Program-made: the position numbers and the translations under genes
Part shown: piece by piece, positions 8,809-17,509 of the stretch
Numbering within the stretch: the stretch's first letter is position 1
How the letters are laid out: each line of letters begins with the position of its first letter
Source: TMED27 sp964350695
Lineage (GTDB): Bacteria; Pseudomonadota; Alphaproteobacteria; Micavibrionales; Micavibrionaceae
Direction of reading: 5' to 3'
Length of the DNA stretch: 64,000 nt
Assembly: GCA_964350695.1 (NCBI GenBank)
Contig: CAYGKM010000011.1
Location: forward strand, 1-64,000
The notes under the pieces: generated by a model
Told to the model about the DNA's origin: nothing
Databases searched by the model: none
What the model saw: only the letters and a program-made list of their open reading frames with translations

Positions 8809-9446
8809 GAGTTCCATAAGTCCTTTACTTTAGTGTCTTTGCGTAAGCGCTCAAGCGCCAGGCGTATTCTTGATTTTACCGTTCCCAATGCGATCCCTGT
8901 CTCTTCGGCAATCGCGGCGTGGGATTTATCTTCGAAGAACGATTTTTTAACCAGATCCGCTTGTTCTTCAGGAAGCGTTTTTAATACCTGTGCTATACGC
9001 GTCGTTTCTTCTAACTGGATCACATTTTCTGATGGCCCGTTGCTTTCATCTTTCAAAAGCAGCGGATCTGAAGGGTTTGGGTCGTGGCGTTTGGTTTTTC
9101 TTAAAAGGTCTATTCTCTTATTTCTGGCGACAGTGAATATCCATGTGCTGGCTGCGGCTTGTTTGGGATCATAGCTGCGGGCTTTTCTCCATATCGCAAG
9201 CATGGTTTCTTGGGCTAATTCATCGGCTTGCTCCGGGCTTGAGCCGCCTTTCATAAGGAAAGATTTTATGCGCGGTGCAAAATGCTCAAAAAGCTCGATA
9301 AAGGCCTCTTTATCCTGATTTTTACCAACGGATTGAAGAAGTGTGTTGAAATGTTTTTTATTTAAAGGCGTAACAGCCGTTTTTTCTGACGGCATTTTGG
9401 GCGGAATATCGTTGTGTTTGACGGCCATATTGGTATTTACAAGCAT
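8805..9446 (-). CDS. rpoE: ECF sigma factor (ChrR-linked, ECF11-like)
   Basis: 213 residues with the two ECF sigma domains. Region 2 is DELAQETMLAIWRKARSYD with TWIFTVARNKRIDLLRK for -10 recognition; region 4 is LPEEQADLVKKSFFEDKSHAAIAEETGIALGTVKSRIRLALERLRK, a helix-turn-helix for the -35. The N-terminus is about 35 residues longer than minimal ECFs. The stop overlaps the start of the ChrR-like gene, so the two are translationally coupled, as expected for a sigma/anti-sigma pair. By analogy with known RpoE-ChrR pairs it should drive an oxidative (singlet oxygen) stress regulon. The ribosome binding site AGG lies about 10 bp before the ATG. Confidence 0.92.
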   Translation of the reverse strand: MLVNTNMAVKHNDIPPKMPSEKTAVTPLNKKHFNTLLQSVGKNQDKEAFIELFEHFAPRIKSFLMKGGSSPEQADELAQETMLAIWRKARSYDPKQAAASTWIFTVARNKRIDLLRKTKRHDPNPSDPLLLKDESNGPSENVIQLEETTRIAQVLKTLPEEQADLVKKSFFEDKSHAAIAEETGIALGTVKSRIRLALERLRKDTKVKDLWNS

Positions 9447-9607
9447 TCTTTAACCTGCGTAAAGCGTTTTCGTTATTAATTATTACGCTAATATCCGGTG
9501 AATGGATGAGTTTAAATGAGAAGAATTCATTTCCAGACTTTGTTTTTTCAAAACGCCCCTGTATGATGACCTCTTATTGTTAATCAAAAGATGTGAACAT
9601 TATAGTT

Positions 9608-10120
9608 ATGGTCAAATATTTTTTATCTTTTACCGCCTTGTGCGCTTTAGTTGTTCTTCCGAATGTTTCCCATGCGGGAGAGCCGGTTTTGCTCAGTAAA
9701 TATGGGGATTGGGGCGCGTATTTTTTCAAAGAATCGGCCAATAAAGTTTGTTATATGGCCAGTCAGCCGCAAAAGAAAGAGGGCGATTATTCATCGCGCG
9801 GGGAGCCGTTTGCGCTTGTTACGCATCGCCCCGCCGATAATACGCGCAACGTGTTTAGCTATATTACAGGCTATACGTATAAGGCCGGCAGCACGGTCAG
9901 CGTCATGATTGATGACACAGAGTTTACACTTGTAACGCAAGACGGCATTGCGTGGGCGCCGGATTCGGAGACAGATAATAAATTGGCGGACGCACTTAAA
10001 AGCGGTTCTAAAATGATTATCAAGGGCGAATCTTCCAGAGGGACCGAAACAACCGATACGCTTAGCCTTTCAGGAACAAGTAAAGCCTATGAACAAATGT
10101 CGGAAGAGTGCGGCTATTAA
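9608..10120 (+). CDS. IalB-family secreted protein
   Basis: About 170 residues, exported by a signal peptide (MVKYFLSFTALCALVVLPNVSHA). The mature part follows the invasion-associated locus B family pattern: KYGDWGAYF near the start, a Cys in VCYMASQP, RGEPFALVTHRP, AWAPDSETDNKLADALKSGSKMIIKGESSRGTET, then DTLSLSG and a C-terminal Cys (SEECGY) that probably pairs with the first. The name comes from Bartonella, but homologues are widespread in free-living alphaproteobacteria, where the function is unknown. A GTG at 9593 would add five residues. It is transcribed divergently from the ECF sigma gene, so it might belong to that regulon; this is speculation. Confidence 0.82.
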   Translation: MVKYFLSFTALCALVVLPNVSHAGEPVLLSKYGDWGAYFFKESANKVCYMASQPQKKEGDYSSRGEPFALVTHRPADNTRNVFSYITGYTYKAGSTVSVMIDDTEFTLVTQDGIAWAPDSETDNKLADALKSGSKMIIKGESSRGTETTDTLSLSGTSKAYEQMSEECGY

Positions 10121-10147
10121 GGGGTTTTAATCTATCCCCTTAATTTT
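10117..10147 (+). terminator. Rho-independent terminator after the IalB-like gene
   Basis: An 8-bp perfect stem (TTAAGGGG at 10117-10124 pairing with CCCCTTAA at 10136-10143) with an 11-nt loop is followed by TTTT. It begins within the stop codon of the IalB-like gene. Confidence 0.6.
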
Positions 10148-10392
10148 GGTGCGTGGCTTTTGCGAGTTTTTGGAATTTTCCACAATTATGTTACACTAAT
10201 AGATTAAGAATTAACCTTTCCTTAGGTGTTCGTACTTGCTCAAAAACCTTAGTTCTATTGTTTTATCCAGACTATTTTTTGTATTAAAACACTATAATTT
10301 ATTTGATCGTGAGTGACTCTGTGCTAATTGATACTCCACAGAATATAAATTTAAAACATGAGCGGGCATCCGTGGGGTGTGTTTTGCCTTTT

Positions 10393-11919
10393 ATGAAGAC
10401 TTTTATTTTGAGTATGAAATTCGCATTCAGACCTTTGTCTCAGTTGATTTCTGACAATATTGCCTTGCATCGCCTGGTGAGATTGCGTGAAAGATATGTA
10501 CTGACACGCCATAAGAAAATCCGCATGCGCTATGTCGCGAGTGCGGCTGTTTTATGTGTCTTGAGCGCCGGATTTATGGTCAGCTCCTCTTCCTCTTCTT
10601 TTGCCCTTAAAATGCCCGGTACCGGCCATGATGTTAATACGGCGGACGCCGCTGTTATTGGCGGGGATACAGAGATTGTGTATGACGATGGCGTGACCGA
10701 GATGCTTCAATCCCATATCTCCGATGGCATTCGCAAGGCATCTATGGCTTTGAAGAAGCCTGAGCAACCCAAATTCAAAGAAGTTAAGATTGATGCGGGG
10801 CAGACCATTGCAGGGCAGTTGCAAGAATCAGGTTTGTCGGGCGCAGAAGCCTATAAGGCTGTGAGCGCAATTAACGAGTATTTTGATGTTCGTAAGGTGA
10901 AGTCAGGACAGAAGATTGGTCTTCATTACGAGGCTGGTGAAGATGGTTTAATGCAGCTTGCTAAGATGCAGATGAGTATCGGGCCTGTAAAAGAGGTGAC
11001 CGTTATGCGTAACGGGCCGGAAGACTTTAAAGCGGAATTGATTGAAAAAGAGCTTATTAAGCGCACATATGGCGGAAAGGCGCAGATTAAGACATCCGTT
11101 TTCGGGTCTGCGGCGCGGGCTAATATCCCTCCTGCTGTGATTGCCGATGTGATCCGCATTTATTCATGGGATGTTGATTTCCAACGTGATATTCGCCAAG
11201 GCGACAAAATTGAAGTTATGTATGAGACATATGAGACCGAGGACGGCCAGTTCGGACGCTATGGCAATGTTTTGTTCGCGAGCCTGACATTGAGCGGCAT
11301 TGAAATTCCGATTTATCGTTTTGATATGGCGGATGGCCGCACTGATTATTTCCAGCCTAATGGTCGCAGCATCAAGAAGACGCTTATGAAGACACCGATT
11401 GACGGCGCGCGCATATCCTCCGGTTTTGGCATGCGTCATCACCCTGTGCTTGGATATAACAAAATGCATAAGGGTATGGATTTCGCGGCCTCTACCGGAA
11501 CGCCGATTTATGCGGCGGGTGACGGCGTGATTGAAATGGCAGGGCGCAATGGCGGGTATGGTAATTACGTACGCATTCGTCACAATTCAAGTCTTAAGAC
11601 CGCTTATGCGCATATGCATAAATTTAATAAAGGCATTTCTACAGGTAAGCGCGTGAAGCAGGGCGATGTGATCGGATATGTGGGCACGACCGGCCGCTCT
11701 ACCGGTCCGCATTTGCATTATGAAGTTCTTGCAAACGGTAAGCAGGTGAATCCGCGCAGTGTTAATTTGCCAACAGGTGAAGAGCTTGTCGGTCAGGATA
11801 AACAGCGCTTTAAGTCAATGATTGGTGAAGTGAAGCAGCAATATGTTTCTCTTACGCAAGGTATCAACTTCGCATCACATGATGATGGCGAGAGCGATTC
11901 CGAAACACATATTCGTTAA
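10393..11919 (+). CDS. M23-family peptidoglycan metallopeptidase
   Basis: About 508 residues. A membrane anchor or uncleaved signal (MRYVASAAVLCVLSAGFMV) lies near residues 40-58. A long middle part includes a LysM/opacity-like segment (AGQTIAGQLQESGLSGAEAYKAV). The C-terminal LytM/M23 domain carries the zinc ligands in MHKGMDFAA (His, Asp) and HLHYE (His), so it should be catalytically active against peptide cross-links. Start: the open frame extends up to a TTG at 10303, but a TATAAT box at 10293-10298 would place the transcript start near 10305, favouring a downstream start such as 10393 or 10414. The start remains uncertain; the domain assignment does not. Confidence 0.9.
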   Translation: MKTFILSMKFAFRPLSQLISDNIALHRLVRLRERYVLTRHKKIRMRYVASAAVLCVLSAGFMVSSSSSSFALKMPGTGHDVNTADAAVIGGDTEIVYDDGVTEMLQSHISDGIRKASMALKKPEQPKFKEVKIDAGQTIAGQLQESGLSGAEAYKAVSAINEYFDVRKVKSGQKIGLHYEAGEDGLMQLAKMQMSIGPVKEVTVMRNGPEDFKAELIEKELIKRTYGGKAQIKTSVFGSAARANIPPAVIADVIRIYSWDVDFQRDIRQGDKIEVMYETYETEDGQFGRYGNVLFASLTLSGIEIPIYRFDMADGRTDYFQPNGRSIKKTLMKTPIDGARISSGFGMRHHPVLGYNKMHKGMDFAASTGTPIYAAGDGVIEMAGRNGGYGNYVRIRHNSSLKTAYAHMHKFNKGISTGKRVKQGDVIGYVGTTGRSTGPHLHYEVLANGKQVNPRSVNLPTGEELVGQDKQRFKSMIGEVKQQYVSLTQGINFASHDDGESDSETHIR

Positions 11920-11923
11920 GCAA

Positions 11924-12586
11924 TTACTTTTTCACGATAAATTTTAAGGCATAGATAAGAGCCATGGCGGCGGCCATGGCAAACCAGAAGAATGCGTATT
12001 GCAGATGGTTGTTGTTTGGGCTTGGTTTTGTGCCAACGGCTATGGGGTATTGCGCGGCGCTGGTTTCAGCGTAAAGAATGAGGGGTGCGGCGCCTTCAAG
12101 ATTAAGGTGCTGCGCGATGTGCCCAATATCAATTCTATACCATTGATCTTTTTCAGGGCTATTTTCAGGAACAAAAATATTGGGTTTTTCAGGTGTGCGG
12201 AGAAGTCCTGATACTGTGAGCGTACCTTTTGGCGGGGATGCGCTTTTGTAATCCAAAGGAATCCAGCCGCGATTTACGAGAATATATGCGCCGTTAGAGA
12301 GTTTTAATGGTGTAATAATGTGATATCCGGGCGCTCCGTCATGGGTTCTGGCGCTGATAGTGATTTCTTGGGGGCTGTAGCGGCCTTTTAGAGCGCCTCT
12401 GGTGAGGTTGAGGTCGGCGCTTAGCTGATCGGGGGTGATCATGGCGGCGGGGGCTTCATAGGCCTTATCCAGCTTTGCCAGAAGGTTTTCTTTCCATTCC
12501 AGGCGGTGGAGCTGCCATGAGCCGAGGCTGATCAGGATGGTAAGCCCTAATAATGTAAGCAGGGTTCCCCAAAATGGCAGTTTCAT
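11924..12586 (-). CDS. SURF1-family cytochrome oxidase assembly protein
   Basis: 220 residues with the SURF1 layout: one N-terminal and one C-terminal membrane helix flanking a periplasmic loop. The family motifs LGSWQLHRLEWKE, GYHIITPLKLSNGAYILVNRGWIP and a C-terminal NNHLQYAFFWFAMA are present. SURF1 helps deliver heme a to subunit I of aa3 oxidase. It is the last gene of the oxidase operon, 3 bp after the DUF983 gene, and converges with the M23 peptidase gene. Confidence 0.93.
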   Translation of the reverse strand: MKLPFWGTLLTLLGLTILISLGSWQLHRLEWKENLLAKLDKAYEAPAAMITPDQLSADLNLTRGALKGRYSPQEITISARTHDGAPGYHIITPLKLSNGAYILVNRGWIPLDYKSASPPKGTLTVSGLLRTPEKPNIFVPENSPEKDQWYRIDIGHIAQHLNLEGAAPLILYAETSAAQYPIAVGTKPSPNNNHLQYAFFWFAMAAAMALIYALKFIVKK

Positions 12587-12589
12587 TTC

Positions 12590-12967
12590 TTATTCTTTCC
12601 AGTCCGAACGGCGATGTTTGTATTGTAAGGCAATGATATAGGCCTTAAGCGGGCGAAGAGAACCGAGCGTTAGCCCAAGCGCAAGCGCGCCCCAAATGAT
12701 GGCGTGCAGCCAGAGTGGCCATGAGAAGGCGGCGTCTGTAATAAGGGCGATGGGCACAAGGGCGGCGCCAAGAATAAAGATCAAAAAGACGGCGGGACCA
12801 TCGGCGCTGTCGTTATTTTTGAGATCCAGACCGCAATTCGGGCACTCTTCCCGTAAATCCAAAGATGTTTTGCTTTTGTATATATCGCCTTTTTGGCAAG
12901 CCGGGCATTTGCAGGCCCAGCCGACTTTCACAAGTTCGCTGTTTAATAACGCGAGCGGGAAAATCAT
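12590..12967 (-). CDS. DUF983 membrane protein
   Basis: 125 residues. An N-terminal zinc-ribbon-like pair of CxxC motifs (CKCPACQKG and ECPNCGLDL) is followed by two membrane helices around residues 57-105. This matches DUF983, a small family often found between the genes for oxidase subunit III and SURF1 in alphaproteobacteria. Its function is not established; a role in oxidase assembly or metal handling is suggested only by position. The ATG directly abuts the ctaE stop codon, implying translational coupling. Confidence 0.85.
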   Translation of the reverse strand: MIFPLALLNSELVKVGWACKCPACQKGDIYKSKTSLDLREECPNCGLDLKNNDSADGPAVFLIFILGAALVPIALITDAAFSWPLWLHAIIWGALALGLTLGSLRPLKAYIIALQYKHRRSDWKE

Positions 12968-13858
12968 CTATTGTGCGATGGCAGGGTGCAAGGCAGTGTG
13001 GTCGATCCCTACGACGTTGCCCCACCAATAAATGGCGATGAAGAGGAAGAGCCAAACAACGTCAACGAAGTGCCAATACCACGCGGCGGCTTCAAATCCG
13101 AAATGTTTCTCAGGTGTGAAGTGGCCTTTTTGAGCGCGTTTGTAACATACGAATAGGAACACCGTTCCGACGAATACATGGAAACCATGGAAGCCTGTAG
13201 CCATATAGAATGTTGAGGAGTAAATGCCTTCTGTGAAGCCGAAAACAACGTGGCTGTATTCGTAAACCTGAAAGGCCAAGAAGGCTGTTCCCAAAAGAAC
13301 TGACAGGCCAAGGCCTTTGATTACGGATTCGTTATCGCCTTCAAGAATAGCATGGTGCGCCCAAGTCACTGTACAGCCGGAAAGCAGCAAGATCAGCGTC
13401 ATCAAAAAAGGCAGGCCAAAGGGCTCTACGATTTCGATGGCTTCCGGTGGCCAGATATAGCCGATGGCTTCGGTGGGGAAGAAAGCGGCGCTGAAGAATG
13501 CCCAGAAAAATGCGAAGAAGAACATAACCTCGGAGGCGATGAACAAAGACATGCCATAGCGGAATCCGACTTCGGCGATTTTTGTATGGGCTTTTTCGAC
13601 AACGGACTCATAAATTACGTCTTTCCACCAAAAGAACATGCAGATCATGATGGAGAGTACACCGAGCAAGGGCAAAACGGGGAATGGAAGCTCTGTTCCG
13701 CCGGCGGCGAGGGCTTCACGGTATCCGGGGAAGTATAGCACCATGCTTAGAGCAAAGAATCCGGCGGCAAAAGAGCTGACGAGAGGCCAGACATTCGGTC
13801 TTACCAAATGGTATGGGTGCGGTTTGCCTGTGGTGGTGTATTCGATATTCTCAGCCAT
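12968..13858 (-). CDS. ctaE: Cytochrome c oxidase subunit III
   Basis: 296 residues with seven membrane helices. Recognisable motifs are KPHPYHLVRPNVWPL at the N-terminus, MSLFIASEVMFFFAFFWAFF, TWAHHAI, GFHGFHVFVGT and FGFEAAAWYWHFVDVVWLFLF at the end; these Trp/His/Glu positions are characteristic of COX3 in aa3 oxidases. Subunit III stabilises the catalytic core and supports proton uptake. It sits after ctaG in the operon, with a 96-bp gap, and is followed directly by the DUF983 gene. Confidence 0.97.
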   Translation of the reverse strand: MAENIEYTTTGKPHPYHLVRPNVWPLVSSFAAGFFALSMVLYFPGYREALAAGGTELPFPVLPLLGVLSIMICMFFWWKDVIYESVVEKAHTKIAEVGFRYGMSLFIASEVMFFFAFFWAFFSAAFFPTEAIGYIWPPEAIEIVEPFGLPFLMTLILLLSGCTVTWAHHAILEGDNESVIKGLGLSVLLGTAFLAFQVYEYSHVVFGFTEGIYSSTFYMATGFHGFHVFVGTVFLFVCYKRAQKGHFTPEKHFGFEAAAWYWHFVDVVWLFLFIAIYWWGNVVGIDHTALHPAIAQ

Positions 13859-13954
13859 GAATCTTAGTCTTTGTGTTTGAATTTATGTCTTTAGCGCTCT
13901 TGTTAAACGCATTGGGAAATGAAGTGCAAGAGCCTTTTTATTTATAGTCTATTT

Positions 13955-14545
13955 TTATTCATTGTAAAAGACCTCTAACGCTTTATCGAGTCCTTCGGAC
14001 TCGGCTCTATAAAATGTGTAGGACAGGGTGATGGTTTGCACATCGACCATGTTCGGGTCTTCGTCCATGGCGGGGTCGACATAAAACATCACGGGCATTG
14101 AGGCGTGTTGATTTGGCGCCAGGGTTTGTTCATCGAAGCAAAAACACTGAATTTTGTGGAAATATTTACCGGCTTTTAAAGGGGTGACGTTATAGAGAGC
14201 GGTCCCTGTTGTCGGGGCGTTCATCTTATTAGTGGCACTGTAGGCTGTGATGCCGCGCTGCCCGAGTTTAACCTCGATTTTGCGCTGTTCAGGCTTGAAA
14301 TCCCAAGGCAGATTTTGGTCAGTGTTGGCGTTGAAGTTGATGGTGACAACGCGGTCTAAAACAGTGTCAGGCAGGGTCTGTGAGACCTGGGTTGTGCCGC
14401 CGAAGCCTGTGACGCGGCAGAACAGGTTATAAAGGGGAACGGAGGCATAAGCCATAGCGGCCATCCCTAAGACAACAGCCAGCACGGTGAGGCCAAGGCG
14501 GGCGTTCTTTCTGGACATTTCAGCGTGGGGGTCGTTTTTGCTCAT
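13955..14545 (-). CDS. ctaG: Cytochrome c oxidase assembly protein CtaG (Cox11)
   Basis: 196 residues: one N-terminal membrane helix (about 17-38, ending MAYASVPLYNLFC) and a periplasmic copper-binding domain. The copper motif KIQCFCFDEQ is present with both Cys, and VPLYNLFCRVTGFGGT is the family signature near the membrane. Cox11/CtaG delivers copper to the CuB site of subunit I. It lies downstream of ctaB and two small genes and upstream of ctaE, the usual alphaproteobacterial neighbourhood. Confidence 0.96.
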   Translation of the reverse strand: MSKNDPHAEMSRKNARLGLTVLAVVLGMAAMAYASVPLYNLFCRVTGFGGTTQVSQTLPDTVLDRVVTINFNANTDQNLPWDFKPEQRKIEVKLGQRGITAYSATNKMNAPTTGTALYNVTPLKAGKYFHKIQCFCFDEQTLAPNQHASMPVMFYVDPAMDEDPNMVDVQTITLSYTFYRAESEGLDKALEVFYNE

Positions 14546-14593
14546 GGTTTATAAATAGAGCTTTTGCAGATAATGCAAGAGGGAGATTGGCGA

Positions 14594-14878
14594 TTATTGA
14601 GAGCTGCGCTCGGCGTTCAGAGCTTCGACAGAGGCGCGGTAATTATCAATCGATTGTTGGCGCGGGGCGTTGTAGCTTTCTTGACGGGCTTCGAGCAGGG
14701 ATTTGAATTCCTTGTCGGATTTATAATAGTCAATGCGGCGCTGGTGGATGTCACAGTAGTTTTCCGTTACGGCCGTTTCCATGTCGGAATCAACAGGCGC
14801 GCCGCAAGAAACAACCTCGCCGGCCATAGCGGGGGTAGTGAAAAGAATCAGCAGTGAGAAGAAAATGAATAGTCGCAT
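14594..14878 (-). CDS. Small secreted protein of unknown function in the oxidase operon
   Basis: 94 residues with a clear signal peptide (about 1-19, ending PAMA-GE). The mature part has two Cys (VVSCGAPVD and ENYCDIH), which could form a disulfide, and a charged, probably helical C-terminal half (KSDKEFKSLLEARQESYNAPRQ). I do not recognise a family. A good ribosome binding site (AGGTAGGG) precedes the ATG. It lies between the CoxF-like gene and ctaG on the same strand, so it is probably made with the oxidase. A periplasmic assembly role is possible but rests only on position. Confidence 0.7.
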   Translation of the reverse strand: MRLFIFFSLLILFTTPAMAGEVVSCGAPVDSDMETAVTENYCDIHQRRIDYYKSDKEFKSLLEARQESYNAPRQQSIDNYRASVEALNAERSSQ

Positions 14879-14937
14879 CGTAGCCCTACCTTTTCATTGA
14901 TTCTACATGAAAAGGGGTTTTGCGTCTAATGGGAATA

Positions 14938-15075
14938 TTAAGATGCACCGGAGATTTTAATCATCGTCACTGCCCAGATCATGGCGATTGCGCCAAGGAT
15001 GATCGCAAGAACGGTGAGGTTTTTTTTGAGTTTGGCCTTGTGTACAGGGCTTCTGAAAGTTTTATCATGCGGCAT
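14938..15075 (-). CDS. CoxF-like single-helix protein, 45 residues
   Basis: A 45-codon frame starting with ATG at 15075 and overlapping the last 11 bases of ctaB. A basic N-terminus (HDKTFRSPVHKAKLKKN) is followed by one membrane helix (LTVLAIILGAIAMIWAVTMIK). Small proteins of this design (basic tail plus one helix ending near a KI/KL motif) commonly sit between ctaB and ctaG in alphaproteobacteria, where they are named CoxF or left unannotated. The identification rests on size, topology and position, since the sequence is too short for firm homology. The start overlap suggests translational coupling to ctaB. Confidence 0.72.
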   Translation of the reverse strand: MPHDKTFRSPVHKAKLKKNLTVLAIILGAIAMIWAVTMIKISGAS

Positions 15076-15961
15076 CGATCATCAATCCTAAAAAGAGGGC
15101 GAAGAGGTAAAATACGGAATATCCGAACATGACTTTAGCATGTTTTAAATCATCATTCATCAAAACGCGTATGTTCGAGACAATGAAGCCCGCGCCGAGT
15201 GCGGCGGCGGTTATGCCGTAAATAAGCCCTGAATATCCCAGAAAATAAGGGCTGAGCGTCAGCGGGAAGAGAATAAGGGTATAGACCATCATCTGGATTT
15301 TGGTTGATCGCGGCCCTGCGGTCACCGTCATCATCGGGATTTTGGCGCGTTTATAATCTTCGTTGGCGAATAGCGAGAGCGCCCAGAAATGCGGCGGCGT
15401 CCAGATGAAGATGATTGCGAATAAGATGATGGGGAACAGCGTGATATCGCCAGTCACGGCGGCCCATCCGATCATGGGGGGGAACGCCCCCGCCGCGCCG
15501 CCAATGACGATGTTTTGCGGCGTAGAGCGCTTCAGCCATATGGTGTAAATCACGACGTAGAAAAAATTGGCGAAGGCCAGCAGCCCTGCGGCAACATAAT
15601 TAGTGGCCAGCGCCATAAGCGTGACGGAGGCCACAGACAGAATGATGCCAAAGGCCAAAGCTTCTTCCGGCTTGATGCGCCCTGCGGGCAGGGGACGGTC
15701 TTTGGTGCGGTTCATGATCGCGTCGATGTCACGGTCAAACCACATATTAATGGCGCCCGCCGCGCCAGCGCCGAGAGCGAGCGAGAACATAGCAACCAGC
15801 ATGAGGAAGGGGTGCGCGGCATCAAGGCCAGGGGCGACCCACATCCCTGCAAAGCCGCTGAAGATCACGAGGGACATCACCTTGGGTTTTAACAGGGCAT
15901 AATAATCCGAAACCGTGGTTTCGGCGCCATTGTATGTATCTGCGAAAAGTGCCGTTTTCAT
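15065..15961 (-). CDS. ctaB: Protoheme IX farnesyltransferase (heme O synthase)
   Basis: 298 residues with about eight membrane helices; a UbiA-superfamily prenyltransferase. The first Asp-rich motif is NMWFDRDIDAIMNRTKDRPLP and the second is YKRAKIPMMTV preceded by LSLFANEDYK; the KDRPLPAGRI segment is typical of CtaB/CyoE. It attaches the farnesyl tail to heme b to make heme O, the precursor of heme A for the oxidase. Normally it would directly follow ctaD; here three secreted-protein genes and a terminator intervene. The next gene (CoxF-like) overlaps its 3' end. Confidence 0.96.
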   Translation of the reverse strand: MKTALFADTYNGAETTVSDYYALLKPKVMSLVIFSGFAGMWVAPGLDAAHPFLMLVAMFSLALGAGAAGAINMWFDRDIDAIMNRTKDRPLPAGRIKPEEALAFGIILSVASVTLMALATNYVAAGLLAFANFFYVVIYTIWLKRSTPQNIVIGGAAGAFPPMIGWAAVTGDITLFPIILFAIIFIWTPPHFWALSLFANEDYKRAKIPMMTVTAGPRSTKIQMMVYTLILFPLTLSPYFLGYSGLIYGITAAALGAGFIVSNIRVLMNDDLKHAKVMFGYSVFYLFALFLGLMIDAA

Positions 15962-16007
15962 AGAGGTTTATGTAGCATACGGGGCGTAAAAAGCCAGAGG
16001 GGATTTT

Positions 16008-16748
16008 TTAGTCGAGATAGATGCAGCGGAAGGATTCGCTTGCAAAGTTTGAGTTTTGGTTTGTTGGCGTGCCGTTAAATGAAAAATCTACGGCGTCTGC
16101 ATTGTTTGGGTCTGCAATATTGATCGCAAAATACCTATCGCTGCTGAAGGCGCCGTCTGTCCATGCGCCTGTGTTTCTATTTTCAAACATAATCATTAGC
16201 TGGGGAAGTGTTGGAAGATGCCAAGATTTTCCATCTATTGTGATGCCGGCACATAAAGCGGGCGCATCAGTGGACACGTCTAGGGTGTTAGCCGTAGCGT
16301 ATGCAAAATAATCTGCGTTGGCTTGAACGCTGTCAATATGAGAGCTATCAGTATCTGCCCAGCCGTTGCGGCCCCATTCCGCTAAATCATCGGTGCCGTC
16401 GCAATCAGCGCCTGTGGCATCACCAGCGGTACAGCCTGCGCGCGCGGCGATGATGTTTTGTCCAGCAAAGTGACCGGCACATATCCCGTCACCAACTGCT
16501 GCGCCGATTGTACAGGGGGTGCTTGCCCCTGATCCGGCATCTTGCCATTCATTTCCATCGCAGAACTGAACTTTCCCACCGGAATATCGCATCGCGCCTT
16601 CTATTCCAGCAACACAGGCATTCGCGTCATTGCCAATGATGACATGGTTTGAAAACGTTGCTGAAGTTTCTTGTGCGTTTACGCTATGCTCTACCATTAG
16701 AAATAGGGCTGTTAAGCATATTATTCTGATCATATTATTTTTAAGCAT
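16008..16748 (-). CDS. Secreted DUF1566/Lcl_C-like protein, third of cassette
   Basis: About 246 residues. The start at 16748 is chosen because AAGGA lies 7 bp upstream and a signal peptide follows (MIRIICLTALFLMVEHSVNA); the open frame runs further upstream into the preceding gene without meaning. The mature N-terminus has a module shared with the two upstream genes: TSATFSNHVIIG, a Cys, GAMRYSGGKVQFCDGNEW. The rest is a Lcl_C/DUF1566-like domain with paired Cys (CTIGAAVGDGICAGHFAG, GCTAGD, ADCDGTDD) and WHLPTLPQLMIMFENRNTGAW. The function is unknown; such domains occur on bacterial surface proteins. It resembles the neighbouring gene along its whole length, so the two are tandem duplicates. 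Confidence 0.75.
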   Translation of the reverse strand: MLKNNMIRIICLTALFLMVEHSVNAQETSATFSNHVIIGNDANACVAGIEGAMRYSGGKVQFCDGNEWQDAGSGASTPCTIGAAVGDGICAGHFAGQNIIAARAGCTAGDATGADCDGTDDLAEWGRNGWADTDSSHIDSVQANADYFAYATANTLDVSTDAPALCAGITIDGKSWHLPTLPQLMIMFENRNTGAWTDGAFSSDRYFAINIADPNNADAVDFSFNGTPTNQNSNFASESFRCIYLD

Positions 16749-16761
16749 AATGATCCTTATC

Positions 16762-17508
16762 TTATTGCAATCTTGCGCAACGGTACGGAAATGATGCAAA
16801 TTGTGAAGATCTCCTGTCAAAAACATCGCTGTCAGTTGAAAAATCAACAGCCTCCGCATTTCCACTAGCGAAAATGTTTATTGAGAGATAGTGGTTGCTC
16901 TGGAAGCTTCCGTTTGTCCATGAGCCAGTATTTCTGTTTTGATGGATAATAATCAGTTCCACAATTGATGGGAGGTACCAATCTTCACCGTCAATGGTCA
17001 TAGAGGCGCAAATTGTGGGGGCTCTGTCCGAAACGTCTAACGTATTAGCGGCGGCGTAGGCGACATAGGCATCATAGGCGGCGACATGATCATTTCTGTC
17101 TTCTCCATCTTCCCAGGTATCATATCCCCAAATTGCTGAAGCGTCTGTGCCGTCGCAATCTGCAGCGCTTGCCGCGTTAAGCTCACATCCCGCTTGGGTG
17201 ACGATGATGTCTTTGCCGTTTACTTGGCCCGCGCAAATGCCGTCGCCAACGGCATCGCCGATTGTACAGCTTGCGGAGGCCACAGTTGGCGTGACCCATG
17301 CAGAACCGTTACAGACTTCGACTATATTTGCGCCTGTCTCATAGCGGAGTGCGCCGGCGATTGCTCCCGTACAGGCTGTCACGCTATCTCCTATTTTGAC
17401 TGAGCCACCAGAGGAGAAATCTGCGGATGTTCCAGCGTGAGAGGAGGGCAGACCAAATGAAGCAACGGTCAGGGCGGTTATTGCGAGAATTTTTAGTTTA
17501 TCTATCAT
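16762..17508 (-). CDS. Secreted DUF1566/Lcl_C-like protein, second of cassette
   Basis: 248 residues with a signal peptide (MIDKLKILAITALTVASFGLPSSHA). The N-terminal module reads TSADFSSGGSVKIG, Cys, GALRYETGANIVEVCNGSAW; the C-terminal DUF1566-like domain has CTIGDAVGDGICAGQVNGKDI, ADCDGTD, WYLPSIVELIIIHQNRNTGSW and ends FPYRCARLQ. Even numbers of Cys and Asn/Asp/Gly-rich loops suggest a disulfide-bonded extracellular fold. It begins 1 bp after the stop of the LamG gene and ends 13 bp before the start of the third gene, so the three form one unit. It is a paralogue of the third gene. Confidence 0.77.
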   Translation of the reverse strand: MIDKLKILAITALTVASFGLPSSHAGTSADFSSGGSVKIGDSVTACTGAIAGALRYETGANIVEVCNGSAWVTPTVASASCTIGDAVGDGICAGQVNGKDIIVTQAGCELNAASAADCDGTDASAIWGYDTWEDGEDRNDHVAAYDAYVAYAAANTLDVSDRAPTICASMTIDGEDWYLPSIVELIIIHQNRNTGSWTNGSFQSNHYLSINIFASGNAEAVDFSTDSDVFDRRSSQFASFPYRCARLQ

Positions 17509-17509
17509 T

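Noticed and set aside
9447..9520. ECF autoregulatory promoter upstream of the sigma factor
   Set aside because: TCATCC followed by TAATAA on the minus strand is only a loose fit to the known ChrR-dependent sigma consensus; not strong enough to call.
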